Source: Planctomycetaceae bacterium (GTDB lineage Bacteria > Planctomycetota > Planctomycetia > Pirellulales > Pirellulaceae). Taken from it: a stretch of 51,469 nucleotides of DNA. This document shows, one piece after another, positions 43,039 through 51,469 of the stretch. The position numbers and the translations under genes are program-made. The number at the start of each line of letters is the position of its first letter. Position 1 is the stretch's first letter. The notes under the pieces are model-generated. The model was not told the origin of the DNA. It searched no databases and saw only the letters and a list, made by a program, of their open reading frames with translations. The stretch is taken from NCBI GenBank assembly GCA_007694185.1, contig RECD01000091.1:1-51469 (forward strand), written 5' to 3'.

Positions 43039-44194
43039 GCAAGCTGCCGGCAAACAACATCAGGCCCGCCGCCCAGGCAAGCGTCACCACCGGCGCCGTT
43101 CCGACGCTCGGCCACCAGGCCGCCTCGTGGAGCGTCTTCCAACAAGCGAGCTGGAACGTGACGGCGATCGGCAACGCGACCGACCAGCGGGCGAGCGGTT
43201 CGGTACGGTTCAACCACCCAGTGGGCAGCGCGGCGGTCAGCAACACCGCTACCGCCGTCACCGGAATCGTCGCCTGCCAACCGATCAAGATGCCGACCAA
43301 CGAAAGCATCATGCTGAGGTCGATCAACTGACCCGTCGGCTCACTCAGCGGCTTCCACTTCGGATCAGCCCCCGGACAGAGCGTCCGGGCAAGTATCCGC
43401 GCCAACAGCACGCCGATCGCGAGCCCCGTCAACACCCGCATCGCGGCGTTGAGGTATTCCCCAGACGCCTCCCAGTCGGCCGGCGATACCACCCCCCACG
43501 GGATGACGGCAAAGGTCGGATAGACGAGCATCGGCAGCGCCACCAAGGCGAAGCACCAACCGACCAGGACCCGGGGCAGTCGGGTCGAGTCGAACCGTAC
43601 CAAGGCCAACGCCCACAGACAGCCGATCGCCATGACGTGGTACAGGATCGTCGCCAGCGAATCGTGATTCAGCTTCGGCATCCACAGCGCCGTCACACGC
43701 CCGAACCGTTGCGGCCAGTACGGCAGGTGAGTCGCGTCGCGGTACGCCCCCGACATCGCGATCATCAGAACCGACAAGCCAACGACCGTTTCGACAATCG
43801 GGTACCGCGGCGAAATGGGCAGACGGCAATGGCGGCAACGTCCGCCAAGGACGATCCAGCCGAAGACCGGCCAGTTCTCTCGCCAACCCAATTCGACGTC
43901 GCAGAACGGACAATGAGAACGGCCGCGGATGCTCCGCCCGCGCGGCATTCGCCAAGCGACCACGTTCAAAAAACTGCCGATCGCCGAGCCGACGAAAAAG
44001 AACCAGCCGACGAGCAGCACGTCGATCGTCCGCGAAGGGACGAAGTCCCAAAATCCGGTCAGCGGGTGACTGCCGGCTTGCCACCAGGCCGCTACCCCGA
44101 CATAGCCGCCGCTCACAACGAGCATCCCCGCCAGCACCGCAAACAACCGCAGCGATCGCGGATCCGGGCGAAAACGCCGACGCGATGAGACCAA
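42980..44194 (-). CDS. Prepilin peptidase relative (A24 family), second catalytic Asp missing
   Basis: Protein of 404 residues and about eight membrane helices. The N-terminal methyltransferase-type domain is intact: IGSFLNVVAWRMP, four Cys (95, 98, 120, 123) in HCPFC and RCRHC, and ISPRYPIVE. The first catalytic Asp is probably Asp202 in VRFDSTRLP. The second should lie in a GxGD motif before the segment ending IGWQA. Here that stretch reads L-I-D-L-S-M-M-L, so the motif is not conserved and the only nearby Asp (292) is one position off. It may be an inactive peptidase, a methyltransferase-only enzyme or a changed site. The C-terminus overlaps the alcohol dehydrogenase by 59 bp. Confidence 0.82.
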   Translation of the reverse strand: MVSSRRRFRPDPRSLRLFAVLAGMLVVSGGYVGVAAWWQAGSHPLTGFWDFVPSRTIDVLLVGWFFFVGSAIGSFLNVVAWRMPRGRSIRGRSHCPFCDVELGWRENWPVFGWIVLGGRCRHCRLPISPRYPIVETVVGLSVLMIAMSGAYRDATHLPYWPQRFGRVTALWMPKLNHDSLATILYHVMAIGCLWALALVRFDSTRLPRVLVGWCFALVALPMLVYPTFAVIPWGVVSPADWEASGEYLNAAMRVLTGLAIGVLLARILARTLCPGADPKWKPLSEPTGQLIDLSMMLSLVGILIGWQATIPVTAVAVLLTAALPTGWLNRTEPLARWSVALPIAVTFQLACWKTLHEAAWWPSVGTAPVVTLAWAAGLMLFAGSLLRKPTDTIPEPVADPAEPG

Positions 44195-44326
44195 TTCGAA
44201 TTTCCTCTCTGCAGACCGCCCACGCTACCAAGCGTTCATGGTAAACCAATGCCCTCGAACGACAACGGGCGAGCCGATCCGTTTTTGGCCCCACCGATAT
44301 TCATTTGGCTGCCCATCGCGAAAAAG

Positions 44327-44389
44327 GTGCCAAGTACCCTTTGCGAAGAACTCGCCCTTCGGGTGCTTCGCACAAAAGGTACCTGACAC
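44327..44389. repeat. 63-bp imperfect palindrome (REP/MITE-like)
   Basis: The left arm GTGCCAAGTACC...GCGAAG pairs with the right arm CTTCGC...GGTACCTGACAC, with a few mismatches and a 2-base gap. An inner CCC-TTC-GGG closes the loop. It lies in the 648-bp gap before GltS. It is not part of any gene and looks like a short interspersed palindrome. Confidence 0.75.
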
Positions 44390-44453
44390 AAATGGCATTG
44401 TCGGTAAACGCCGTCTGTTGAACGAACTCTGCGGGCGAGAGATCTACCACTCC

Positions 44454-44671
44454 TTATCCCGAAGGGATTACAGCAATAAGCCCCGGGTCGCGCAGCGCAC
44501 CCGGGGTTTTAGGAACAAAAACGAAGATTTCGACCCCGAAGGGGTCGCAGAGACCGAGCGTCGACCGATGGCTGCGACCCCTTCGGCGTTGACGGGGCGT
44601 TGGGGGGTTCGTAACCGGCGGTGTTCGCTGCGCTCGACCGCCGGCTCATCGCTTTCATCCCTTCGGGATAT
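44454..44671. repeat. 218-bp compound palindromic element with 29-bp terminal inverted repeats
   Basis: The ends are a 29-bp inverted repeat with five mismatches, whose core ATCCCGAAGGGAT (44456-44468) and ATCCCTTCGGGAT (44657-44669) are exact reverse complements and each self-palindromic around GAA/TTC. Inside are CCCCGGGT/ACCCGGGG (44481-44506), CGACCCC-GAA-GGGGTCG (44531-44547), a near-complementary copy (44575-44591) and CCGGCGGT/ACCGCCGG (44615-44644). It encodes no credible protein and looks like a non-autonomous mobile or structured repeat. Confidence 0.8.
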
Positions 44672-44841
44672 TGGTTGCCTGCTCCGGCGGTCAACCCCCA
44701 GGCCGTTGAGTCCGGTTTTCCGTTACCCTATCCGGAAAGGTCGCCCATTTCGATCACGCGACAACGCCATTCGTTCCTCACACCTTTTTCACCCTCTCCC
44801 CCAATGCCGCCGCCTCACCCCGCATTCGGAGCATCGTCGGG

Positions 44842-46326
44842 ATGACCGCCACGCTCGTATTCATTCTGGTCAGCCTCGGTCTGCTGTCTGGCAAACTGAC
44901 GTTGATCCTTTTCCCGGCGCTGCGACGTTGCTTCGTCCCCAGTTCGATCATCGGCGGGTTGTTGGCGCTGCTGATCGGACCCGAGGTCTGGGGAAGGCTG
45001 ATCCCCGGCCAACCCGGCGGACCGTTCGGCGAAGAAGTTTATTTCTACTGCGGGAAATTGCCCGGCTTCCTGATCAGCGTCGTGTTTGCCGGACTGTTCC
45101 TCGGCGAATCGCTCCCCAAGGTTCGCGAGATCTGGCGGCGAGCGGGACCCCAAGTCGCCTTCGGCCAAGCGACGGCTTGGGGCATGTACGCGGTCGGGTT
45201 GGGCATCACGATGGTGCTGCTGGTGCCGCTGTTCGATGTCCCCCCCGTTTTCGGCACGCTGCTGGAAATCGGCTTCGAAGGGGGCCACGGGACGGCGGCG
45301 GGCATGAGCGCTTCGTTCGAATCGATCGGCTGGGCCGAAGGGACCGACTTGGCCCTGAGCGTCGCGACCGTCGGCGTCGTGTTCGGCGTCGGTGTCGGCA
45401 TGCTGCTGATCAATTGGGGCGTTCGCCAAGGACACACCCGGTTTCTTACAACCGACGGGTACCAGTCTGCGGAGTCGCCGTCGGACGCCGCACTCGGTAA
45501 GGCTGCGAACCCACCGACTAGCGACCAACGGCCCCGCCCCGAAGTGGGACTGGGAAAATCCCGTCGGCCACCTGCGGGTGAACCGGATGACCGTTACGTG
45601 GTCCGATCGATCGACGCGATCTCCCTGCACATCGCCGTGATCGGACTGTCGATCGGCGTCGGGGCGGTCTTGCTGATGGCGCTCCAATTCATGGAAACCC
45701 AAACGCTCGGCCGGTTGGGGGTGAAACCGCTGCTCAGCCACATGCCGCTGTTTCCCTTGGCGATGATCGGCGGGATCATCGTCCAGCGTTGGCTCTCCAG
45801 ATTTCTCCCTCGGTTGAAACTCGAACGCGAGGTCTACGTACGGTTGCAAGGCGTCGCACTCGACTTCCTGATCGTCTCCGCGATGGCGGCCCTGTCGCTG
45901 CGCGCGATCGCCGCCAACCTCGCCCCCCTGCTGATCCTGATGGCGGTCGGCACGGCGTGGATTTTGGCGATGTTTTTGTTCGTCGCCCCGCGGATCTTCC
46001 GGAGCTTTTGGTTCGAACGAGGGATCGGCGATTTGGGGCAATCCTTCGGCATGACCGCCACCGGCCTGCTGCTGATGAAAATCGTCGACCCGGAATATCG
46101 CTCGCCCGCCATGGAGGCCTTCGGATACAAACAATTGCTGTTCGAACCCTTCGTCGGTGGCGGGCTAGTCACAGCCATGTCCGTACCGTTGGTGGCGAAC
46201 TACGGCCCCTGGCCATTCTGCATCTTCGCCACACTGCTCACGATTTTCTGGATCGCGTTGGGGATCATGGTCTTTGGCCGCGCCCCGCGAACCGTCGCCG
46301 TCGCCGATTCCGGCCCCGCGGAATGA
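44842..46326 (+). CDS. gltS: Sodium/glutamate symporter, GltS family, with central loop insertion
   Basis: Protein of 494 residues (about 400 is usual) with some ten membrane helices. The family's signature loops are present: EIGFEGGHGTAAGMSASFESIG after helix 5 (shown split by its GGHGTAAGM core) and its counterpart ERGIGDLGQSFGMTATGLLLM in the second half, plus the conserved FVGGGLVTA. It should import glutamate with sodium. The central cytoplasmic loop (about residues 198-250) carries a hydrophilic Ser/Pro/Arg/Gly-rich stretch (YQSAESPSDAALGKAANPP...) that looks like an in-frame insertion. GGAG lies ten bases before the ATG. Confidence 0.9.
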   Translation: MTATLVFILVSLGLLSGKLTLILFPALRRCFVPSSIIGGLLALLIGPEVWGRLIPGQPGGPFGEEVYFYCGKLPGFLISVVFAGLFLGESLPKVREIWRRAGPQVAFGQATAWGMYAVGLGITMVLLVPLFDVPPVFGTLLEIGFEGGHGTAAGMSASFESIGWAEGTDLALSVATVGVVFGVGVGMLLINWGVRQGHTRFLTTDGYQSAESPSDAALGKAANPPTSDQRPRPEVGLGKSRRPPAGEPDDRYVVRSIDAISLHIAVIGLSIGVGAVLLMALQFMETQTLGRLGVKPLLSHMPLFPLAMIGGIIVQRWLSRFLPRLKLEREVYVRLQGVALDFLIVSAMAALSLRAIAANLAPLLILMAVGTAWILAMFLFVAPRIFRSFWFERGIGDLGQSFGMTATGLLLMKIVDPEYRSPAMEAFGYKQLLFEPFVGGGLVTAMSVPLVANYGPWPFCIFATLLTIFWIALGIMVFGRAPRTVAVADSGPAE

Positions 46327-46615
46327 CCCGACCACCTCGGCGACTGCAACTGATTGACGCCATTTCGGTTGCGGTCGCCCGCGTCGTCCCCCGACGATAA
46401 ACTGGCATCCGCTCGCCGCGATCCGTTCGCCTGTGAAACGCCCGATTCGGCAGCGTGATCGCTTCCCGACTGCGGACGAAACCTTCGGCAGCTTGGCGCT
46501 CGGCCGGTTGGAAGTCCACACGCAGCGTCGTTGACGCGAACTCGCGCAGTGCCCCCCCGGCAAGACGGGGGGCGATTCCCTTTCCTTGACACACGATCAG
46601 ACACCAGGTTGGCGG

Positions 46616-47470
<855 letters not shown>

Positions 47471-47659
47471 AGACTCGCGACGTTTCACTCCTGTGAGATC
47501 GTCCAACCCCGCGAGCCTCGCTTCCACAATCCGGCGTCGCGACGAAGCCGACCAAGTTGATCATCGCTTGCGGCGTTGTCGGCTGGCCGCGGCACCGTTC
47601 TATTATCAAACTGAGGGATTCATCGATCGGGTGTAGGACAACACAACAAGGAGCCAACC

Positions 47660-50422
47660 GTGGCAGAAATGATTTCGACGGCGGCGGGGAAGGCGACCCG
47701 AGGCAAAGGGACGATCGCAAAGCGACCCTCACCAGGCTCACGCCACCAATCCCCGACCAATCTGTTTCATCAGCGACTCGGCGCACTCACCTACTACCAA
47801 GCCTGCCAATTGCTGGGCGAAGAAGGCGCGCAGCGGCTTCAAAAAGGTGACCAACAGTTCGAAATCCTCTCCGACCAGGACGTGTTTCTCGGGCATGACC
47901 AATATCGGGTTCGGGTCACCGACCCGGCGCTGCCAACCGGATTGGCGGTCGTCACCCTGACGCTTGATTCGGGACGCAACAAGCGCCTGCGATTGCAGTG
48001 CGATTGTGGCGAACCGTTTTGTCTGCATTCCGGCGCGGCGATCAACCACCTGCTCGACGGCAAGGAAAGCCTCGGTCTGGCCGCCCCGCCCGACGAAACG
48101 GTGCCACTGGAACTGCTGACCCATGAAGAGCTGCACGCCCGGGCGATCTCGGATCGCGCGCGGCGGGCCGCCGAGGAACCGATGCGAGTTCGGGCCCTGA
48201 CCGACGACCGTCCTTGGTCCGACTATCTGGTCACCAGCGAACGGTCGGGCAAGACCTATCGCGTCGCCTTGCGCGGCTACGAACTCGGGCAATCCTACTG
48301 TTCGTGTCCCGATTTCCGCACCAACGGGTTGGGGACGTGCAAGCACATCCTCCACTCGCTCGGCAAGATCGAGAAGCGTTTTTCCGCAGCCAAGTTGCGA
48401 GCCCCCTACTACCGTCGCAACCTGTCGGTCCGAGTCGATTACACCGCCCCGGTCGGGTTGCGGTTCAATCTGCCGACTCGCCCCGATCCGCGGATGGTGG
48501 AGATCGTGGAGGACTCCCATCTCCACAACGTGACCGACGTGCAAGACGTCGTCCGGCGGATCCAGGCGTTGGCCCAAGCCGGGGTGGAGGTTCACCTCTA
48601 TCCCGATGCCGAGGAATACATCCAACGGGCGCTGATCCAGGATCGGTTGTCAAAGTCCGCCGCCGAAATCCGTCGCGACCCCGCCGGGCACCCGCTGCGA
48701 CGAGAATTGCTGTCAGTCGAACTGTTGCCTTACCAAATGGACGGGATCGCCTTCGCCGTCGGCGCCGGGCGGGTGATCCTGGCCGACGACATGGGCTTGG
48801 GCAAAACGATCCAAGGGATCGGGACGGCCGAGTTGCTAGCCCGCTGGGCCGAGATCCAACGTGTGCTGGTGATTTGTCCCGCTTCGCTGAAAAGCCAATG
48901 GCGCTCCGAGATCGCGCGGTTCAGCGGTCGGTCGACCCAAGTCGTCGTCGGCACCGGGGCGGAACGTGCGGAGCAATACGCCAGCGACACGTTTTTTACG
49001 ATCTGCAATTACGAACAGGTCCTCCGAGACTTACGAGAAATCGAGACCGTGCCGTGGGACCTGATCATTTTGGACGAAGGGCAACGGATCAAGAATTGGG
49101 AATCGAAAACCAGTTCCGTGATCCGGTCGTTGCAGAGCGATTTTCGTTTGGTGCTCTCCGGCACGCCGCTCGAAAACCATCTCGGCGAACTCTTCACGGT
49201 AGCTCGTTTCGTCGACGAACATCGCCTGGGGGCGGCGGACCGATTCTTCAACCGGCACCGGATCGTCGACGACCGGGGTAAGGTCGTGGGCTACCAAAAC
49301 CTCGATCAGCTCCGCGAGTCGTTGGCGCCGATTTTGTTGCGGCGAACGCGGGCGGAGGTGGCCAAACAATTGCCCGAGCGGACCGACGAGGTGGTGCGGA
49401 TCGAACCGACGGCGGAACAGCTCGAAATACATGACGGCAACCTGACGATCGCCGCCCAGATCGCCGCCAAGAAATTCCTGACCGAAATCGACTTGCTGAG
49501 GCTGCAAAAGGCCTTGCTGCTGGCCCGCATGTCGGCCGACAGCACCTTTCTGGTCGACAAGCAGGAACCCGAATACAGCAGCAAACTGGAGCGATTGGCG
49601 GAGCTGTGGGAAGGATTGCTCGTCGATCCGACGCGAAAGATCGTCCTGTTCAGCGAATGGCGGACGATGCTCGACCGGATCGAAAGGCAACTCGATGATC
49701 TCGGCTGTGACTACGTGCGACTGGACGGCCAGGTCCCCCAAAAGAAACGCCCGGCGATCGTCGAACGATTCCAGTCCGACCCCGAGTGTCGTGTGATCCT
49801 GATGACCAATGCCGGCTCAACCGGGTTGAACCTGCAAAGCGCCAACGTCGTGATCAACGTCGACCTGCCGTGGAACCCGGCGGTCTTGGAGCAGCGGATC
49901 GCGCGAGCCCATCGGATGGGTCAACGCAACCCGGTTCACGTCTACAAGTTGGTCACGACGGGGACGATCGAGGAACGCTTGCTCGACACGTTGGCCTCCA
50001 AGCAGGATTTGGCCGACGCGGCACTCGACATCACCAGCGAAGTCGATTCGATCGAAATGGTTACCGGGATCGCAGACCTACGCCGGCGGCTCGAAAAGAT
50101 CCTCACCCCGCCACCGCCGGCGCCGGTGGATGAAAGCCAATTGCGGCGAGTCGAAATGGAAGCCGCGTCGATCCAGGCGAAGCGAGAGGGCGTCGCCGCG
50201 GCGACGGGGCAACTGGTCGGAGCCGCCTTGGCTTTGGCCGGGCAATTGCTCAGCCGTGGCGAGACATCGGCCCCCGACAACGAGCTGGTCGACCGCATGA
50301 CGGATCAGTTGACCGCGCTGAGCGAAACCGACGCGCAAGGTCGCCCCCAAATCACCATCAGCCTCCCCGATGAACAGGCCCTTCGAGGGATCGCAATGAC
50401 CCTAGCGCACCTCCTGAAGTGA
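47660..50422 (+). CDS. SNF2-family ATPase with two SWIM-like zinc motifs
   Basis: Protein of 920 residues starting with GTG, preceded by AAGGAG six bases upstream. The N-terminal part has two Cys/His motifs: CDCGEPFCLHS (about 114-124) and a clear SWIM pattern, CSC...GTCKHILH (about 214-232). SNF2 helicase motifs follow: I is DDMGLGKTIQG (about residue 375), II is LDEGQRIKN (DEGQ rather than DEAH), III is LSGTPLEN, IV is VLFSEWRTML, V is GSTGLNLQ and VI is QRIARAHRMGQ. Such proteins translocate on double-stranded DNA and remodel protein-DNA complexes. A DNA repair or transcription role is possible. The C-terminus is an Ala/Arg-rich tail. Confidence 0.93.
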   Translation: MAEMISTAAGKATRGKGTIAKRPSPGSRHQSPTNLFHQRLGALTYYQACQLLGEEGAQRLQKGDQQFEILSDQDVFLGHDQYRVRVTDPALPTGLAVVTLTLDSGRNKRLRLQCDCGEPFCLHSGAAINHLLDGKESLGLAAPPDETVPLELLTHEELHARAISDRARRAAEEPMRVRALTDDRPWSDYLVTSERSGKTYRVALRGYELGQSYCSCPDFRTNGLGTCKHILHSLGKIEKRFSAAKLRAPYYRRNLSVRVDYTAPVGLRFNLPTRPDPRMVEIVEDSHLHNVTDVQDVVRRIQALAQAGVEVHLYPDAEEYIQRALIQDRLSKSAAEIRRDPAGHPLRRELLSVELLPYQMDGIAFAVGAGRVILADDMGLGKTIQGIGTAELLARWAEIQRVLVICPASLKSQWRSEIARFSGRSTQVVVGTGAERAEQYASDTFFTICNYEQVLRDLREIETVPWDLIILDEGQRIKNWESKTSSVIRSLQSDFRLVLSGTPLENHLGELFTVARFVDEHRLGAADRFFNRHRIVDDRGKVVGYQNLDQLRESLAPILLRRTRAEVAKQLPERTDEVVRIEPTAEQLEIHDGNLTIAAQIAAKKFLTEIDLLRLQKALLLARMSADSTFLVDKQEPEYSSKLERLAELWEGLLVDPTRKIVLFSEWRTMLDRIERQLDDLGCDYVRLDGQVPQKKRPAIVERFQSDPECRVILMTNAGSTGLNLQSANVVINVDLPWNPAVLEQRIARAHRMGQRNPVHVYKLVTTGTIEERLLDTLASKQDLADAALDITSEVDSIEMVTGIADLRRRLEKILTPPPPAPVDESQLRRVEMEAASIQAKREGVAAATGQLVGAALALAGQLLSRGETSAPDNELVDRMTDQLTALSETDAQGRPQITISLPDEQALRGIAMTLAHLLK

Positions 50423-50632
50423 CACCGAAAGGTAAATCGTACCGTTCGGAATTCAATGCCGAACCCAGGAAAGCCATTCGCCGAGAGCAGCGCAGCACCC
50501 CCGGCGAAACCGCCACGTTCTCATCGCCAGGTTAGGAATGGTCGTTTTTTACTGGCGCGTTTTATCGCAGCTCTGGACGCTCCTGCCGGAGCGGTAAACG
50601 CAAAATTTCGGCAATGATTGACCATCCGTTCC

Positions 50633-50804
50633 GAAGGGCCAACGGCCCGGCAATTTGCGACAAAGAAACCGACAGGCACACCCTACCATCGCAGCGCTCA
50701 TGGTGACGAATACCGGAGGCTTTGCGAAATGCGCGGTATTGCGCTGTACCCTCGATGCGTTTGGGGTCGAGCGATCTCGCAAACGGTCGGGCCGTTGGCC
50801 CTTC
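50633..50804. repeat. 172-bp element with 28-bp inverted ends
   Basis: GAAGGGCCAACGGCCCG (50633-50649) is repeated inverted as CGGGCCGTTGGCCCTTC (50788-50804), a perfect 17-bp match. After a four-base mismatch the match resumes with TTTGCGA and its complement, giving about 28 bp of inverted end. The core also holds its own partial palindrome GGGCCAACGGCCC. Confidence 0.8.
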
Positions 50805-50836
50805 TGGAAATTCGGAAACGCGGACACCAGCCCGTT

Positions 50837-51001
50837 GGAGACTGCTCGTTTAATCGCGTCGGGGGCGATTTCCCGCATTTCTTTCCCCGATCCGACCGCG
50901 AACCGCCCCGAAAAACCACCCAGTTAGGGGGTAAGTCAGCGTAAAATCGCGGAGGCGAAAGGAAGAACGCAGTATGGAATGCGATTAAACGAGCAGTCTC
51001 C
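50837..51001. repeat. 165-bp element with perfect 21-bp inverted ends
   Basis: A 21-bp sequence starting GGAGACTGCTCG (50837-50857) recurs as its exact reverse complement at 50981-51001 (starting GCGATTAAACGAG). The outer flanks continue partly matched (CCCGTT versus GTTGGG). The 123 bp between them has no gene. Confidence 0.8.
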
Positions 51002-51469
51002 GTTGGGCTGGGCTAGGCAAATGACTGGGCCGTTGGCCCGCAGGGTCGACACATCCCCTCCCGGGGTCCGTGAGGGTCTCGGAAAGGAAGATAGCCCCTT
51101 GGGCTGGGTTGGTGGTCAAATGATGAGTTAAGAAGCGGTCGATTTTTACTGGCGTGGTTTGTCGCGCCTTTGGGGGCCTCGGCCCTGGCGGAAAACACAA
51201 AAATGCGCCACTTATTGATCCTTCAACCCTTAAGCACTTCAACAGGTCTTATTCCGCATAACTTGAGCACATTAATCGACACCGGCGCTGACCGTTCGCT
51301 CAGAATTCCCCAAAATGAATCGATGCAGCCGGTCACCCGCCAGCCGCGTAAACCCGGAATCGAGAACGACCGCCTGGTTTCTTAGCCCGAAGGGCGACAC
51401 ATACTTGCCGGTGGCAATACTGTTCGGCACAAGATTTGCGCAGCGAATTTTACACCCTTTTGGCTCGGC

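Larger units (their letters stand above)
50540..51225. repeat. Two diverged direct copies of an 88-bp sequence
   Basis: Copy A (50540-50628) and copy B (51138-51225) share the order GGTCG, TTTTTACTGGCG, a GC-rich centre, GGCGG or GAGCGG then AAACGCAAAA/AAACACAAAA, and ATTGA. Identity is moderate, so the duplication is old or both copies are independent insertions of one repeat family. The coordinates span both copies and the DNA between them. Confidence 0.6.
50423..51469. repeat. Noncoding, palindrome-rich region of nested and direct repeats
   Basis: About 1.05 kb after the SNF2 gene with no convincing gene on either strand. Short open frames (such as 50549-50878 minus and 50618-50944 plus) lie across the inverted repeats and have no recognisable domain. 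The region holds inverted repeats at 50633-50804 and 50837-51001, a diverged direct repeat (50540-50628 and 51138-51225), copies of GGGCCGTTGGCCC, and a GCCC-GAA-GGGC palindrome (51385-51395). It continues to the window edge. Confidence 0.7.

Noticed and set aside
44238-45500. Open frame running through the palindromic repeats into gltS
   Set aside because: It crosses both repeat elements and continues out of frame within gltS; the peptide is a translation of repeat DNA.
44815-46134. 439-codon minus-strand frame opposite gltS
   Set aside because: Gln/Arg/Asp-rich antisense shadow; the plus strand encodes a complete transporter.
50549-50944. Small open frames on both strands in the terminal region
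   Set aside because: They span inverted repeats, have no ribosome site or domain, and overlap each other on opposite strands.
50423-51469. Integron attC sites or a CRISPR array
   Set aside because: No regularly spaced identical repeats and no consistent core sites; the arms differ from one element to the next.

Overview
The window is high-GC chromosomal DNA from a member of the Planctomycetota, most likely near the Pirellulales. This is inferred from gene content, not from a search. The indicators are a cytoplasmic Ser/Thr kinase tethered to an extracytoplasmic sensor, very large secretin-related proteins rich in Gly, Pro and Asn, a GYF_2/zinc-ribbon protein, a DUF3467 protein, an ABC-2/CPBP fusion, TIM-barrel sugar isomerases, weak Shine-Dalgarno use with some TTG and GTG starts, and palindromic repeats centred on GAA/TTC loops. 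I found no rRNA, tRNA, CRISPR array, transposase or phage gene.

Layout. 0-4.4 kb (minus strand): a cluster of small exported proteins (cytochrome c'-like, two His-rich proteins), a zinc-ribbon/GYF protein and an SDR. One gene here is a visible mosaic of its two neighbours. 4.6-6.5 kb: a BON-domain protein with a strong terminator, and a small acidic protein. 6.7-10.8 kb (plus): 6-phosphogluconate dehydrogenase, an ABC-2 permease/CPBP protease fusion, and a small unknown gene behind a Fur-like palindrome. 10.9-13.8 kb (minus): a polar amino-acid ABC transporter (ATPase plus binding-protein/permease fusion) and a ferritin-like protein. 13.9-20.4 kb (minus): a type II secretion/type IV pilus-type set, F-E-'secretin N-domain' protein. 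21-24 kb (plus): DUF3467, then a two-gene phosphonate module (TIGR03364-like FAD oxidoreductase and PhnX). 24-29 kb (minus): pyroglutamyl peptidase, a TIM-barrel isomerase, and a full secretin with the C-terminal barrel. 29-34 kb: DJ-1/PfpI protein, a second sugar isomerase, an MBL hydrolase, a YeeZ-like epimerase and a DegP-like protease. 34-39.6 kb: a receptor-type kinase diverging from an exported amidohydrolase and a halogenase-like flavoprotein. 39.8-44.2 kb: type IIA topoisomerase B subunit, iron alcohol dehydrogenase, and a convergent prepilin-peptidase relative that appears to lack the second catalytic Asp. 44.2-47.5 kb: a palindromic repeat cluster, GltS and DapF. 47.7-50.4 kb: a SWIM-zinc SNF2 ATPase. 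50.4-51.5 kb: about 1 kb of noncoding nested inverted repeats.

How genes relate. The F, E, N-domain protein, barrel secretin and prepilin-peptidase relative are probably parts of one scattered secretion or pilus apparatus. No pseudopilin gene lies in the window. The TIGR03364 protein and PhnX, with no PhnW transaminase beside them, suggest phosphonoacetaldehyde is made by oxidative deamination of 2-aminoethylphosphonate or its N-methyl form and then hydrolysed. The most notable evolutionary observation is at 1.8-4.4 kb: a gene carrying the promoter, signal peptide and linker of its downstream neighbour fused to the body of an upstream lipoprotein, as expected from a tandem-duplication breakpoint. 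The most notable non-genic observations are a 218-bp compound palindrome at 44.45-44.67 kb and the nested inverted repeats in the last kilobase.
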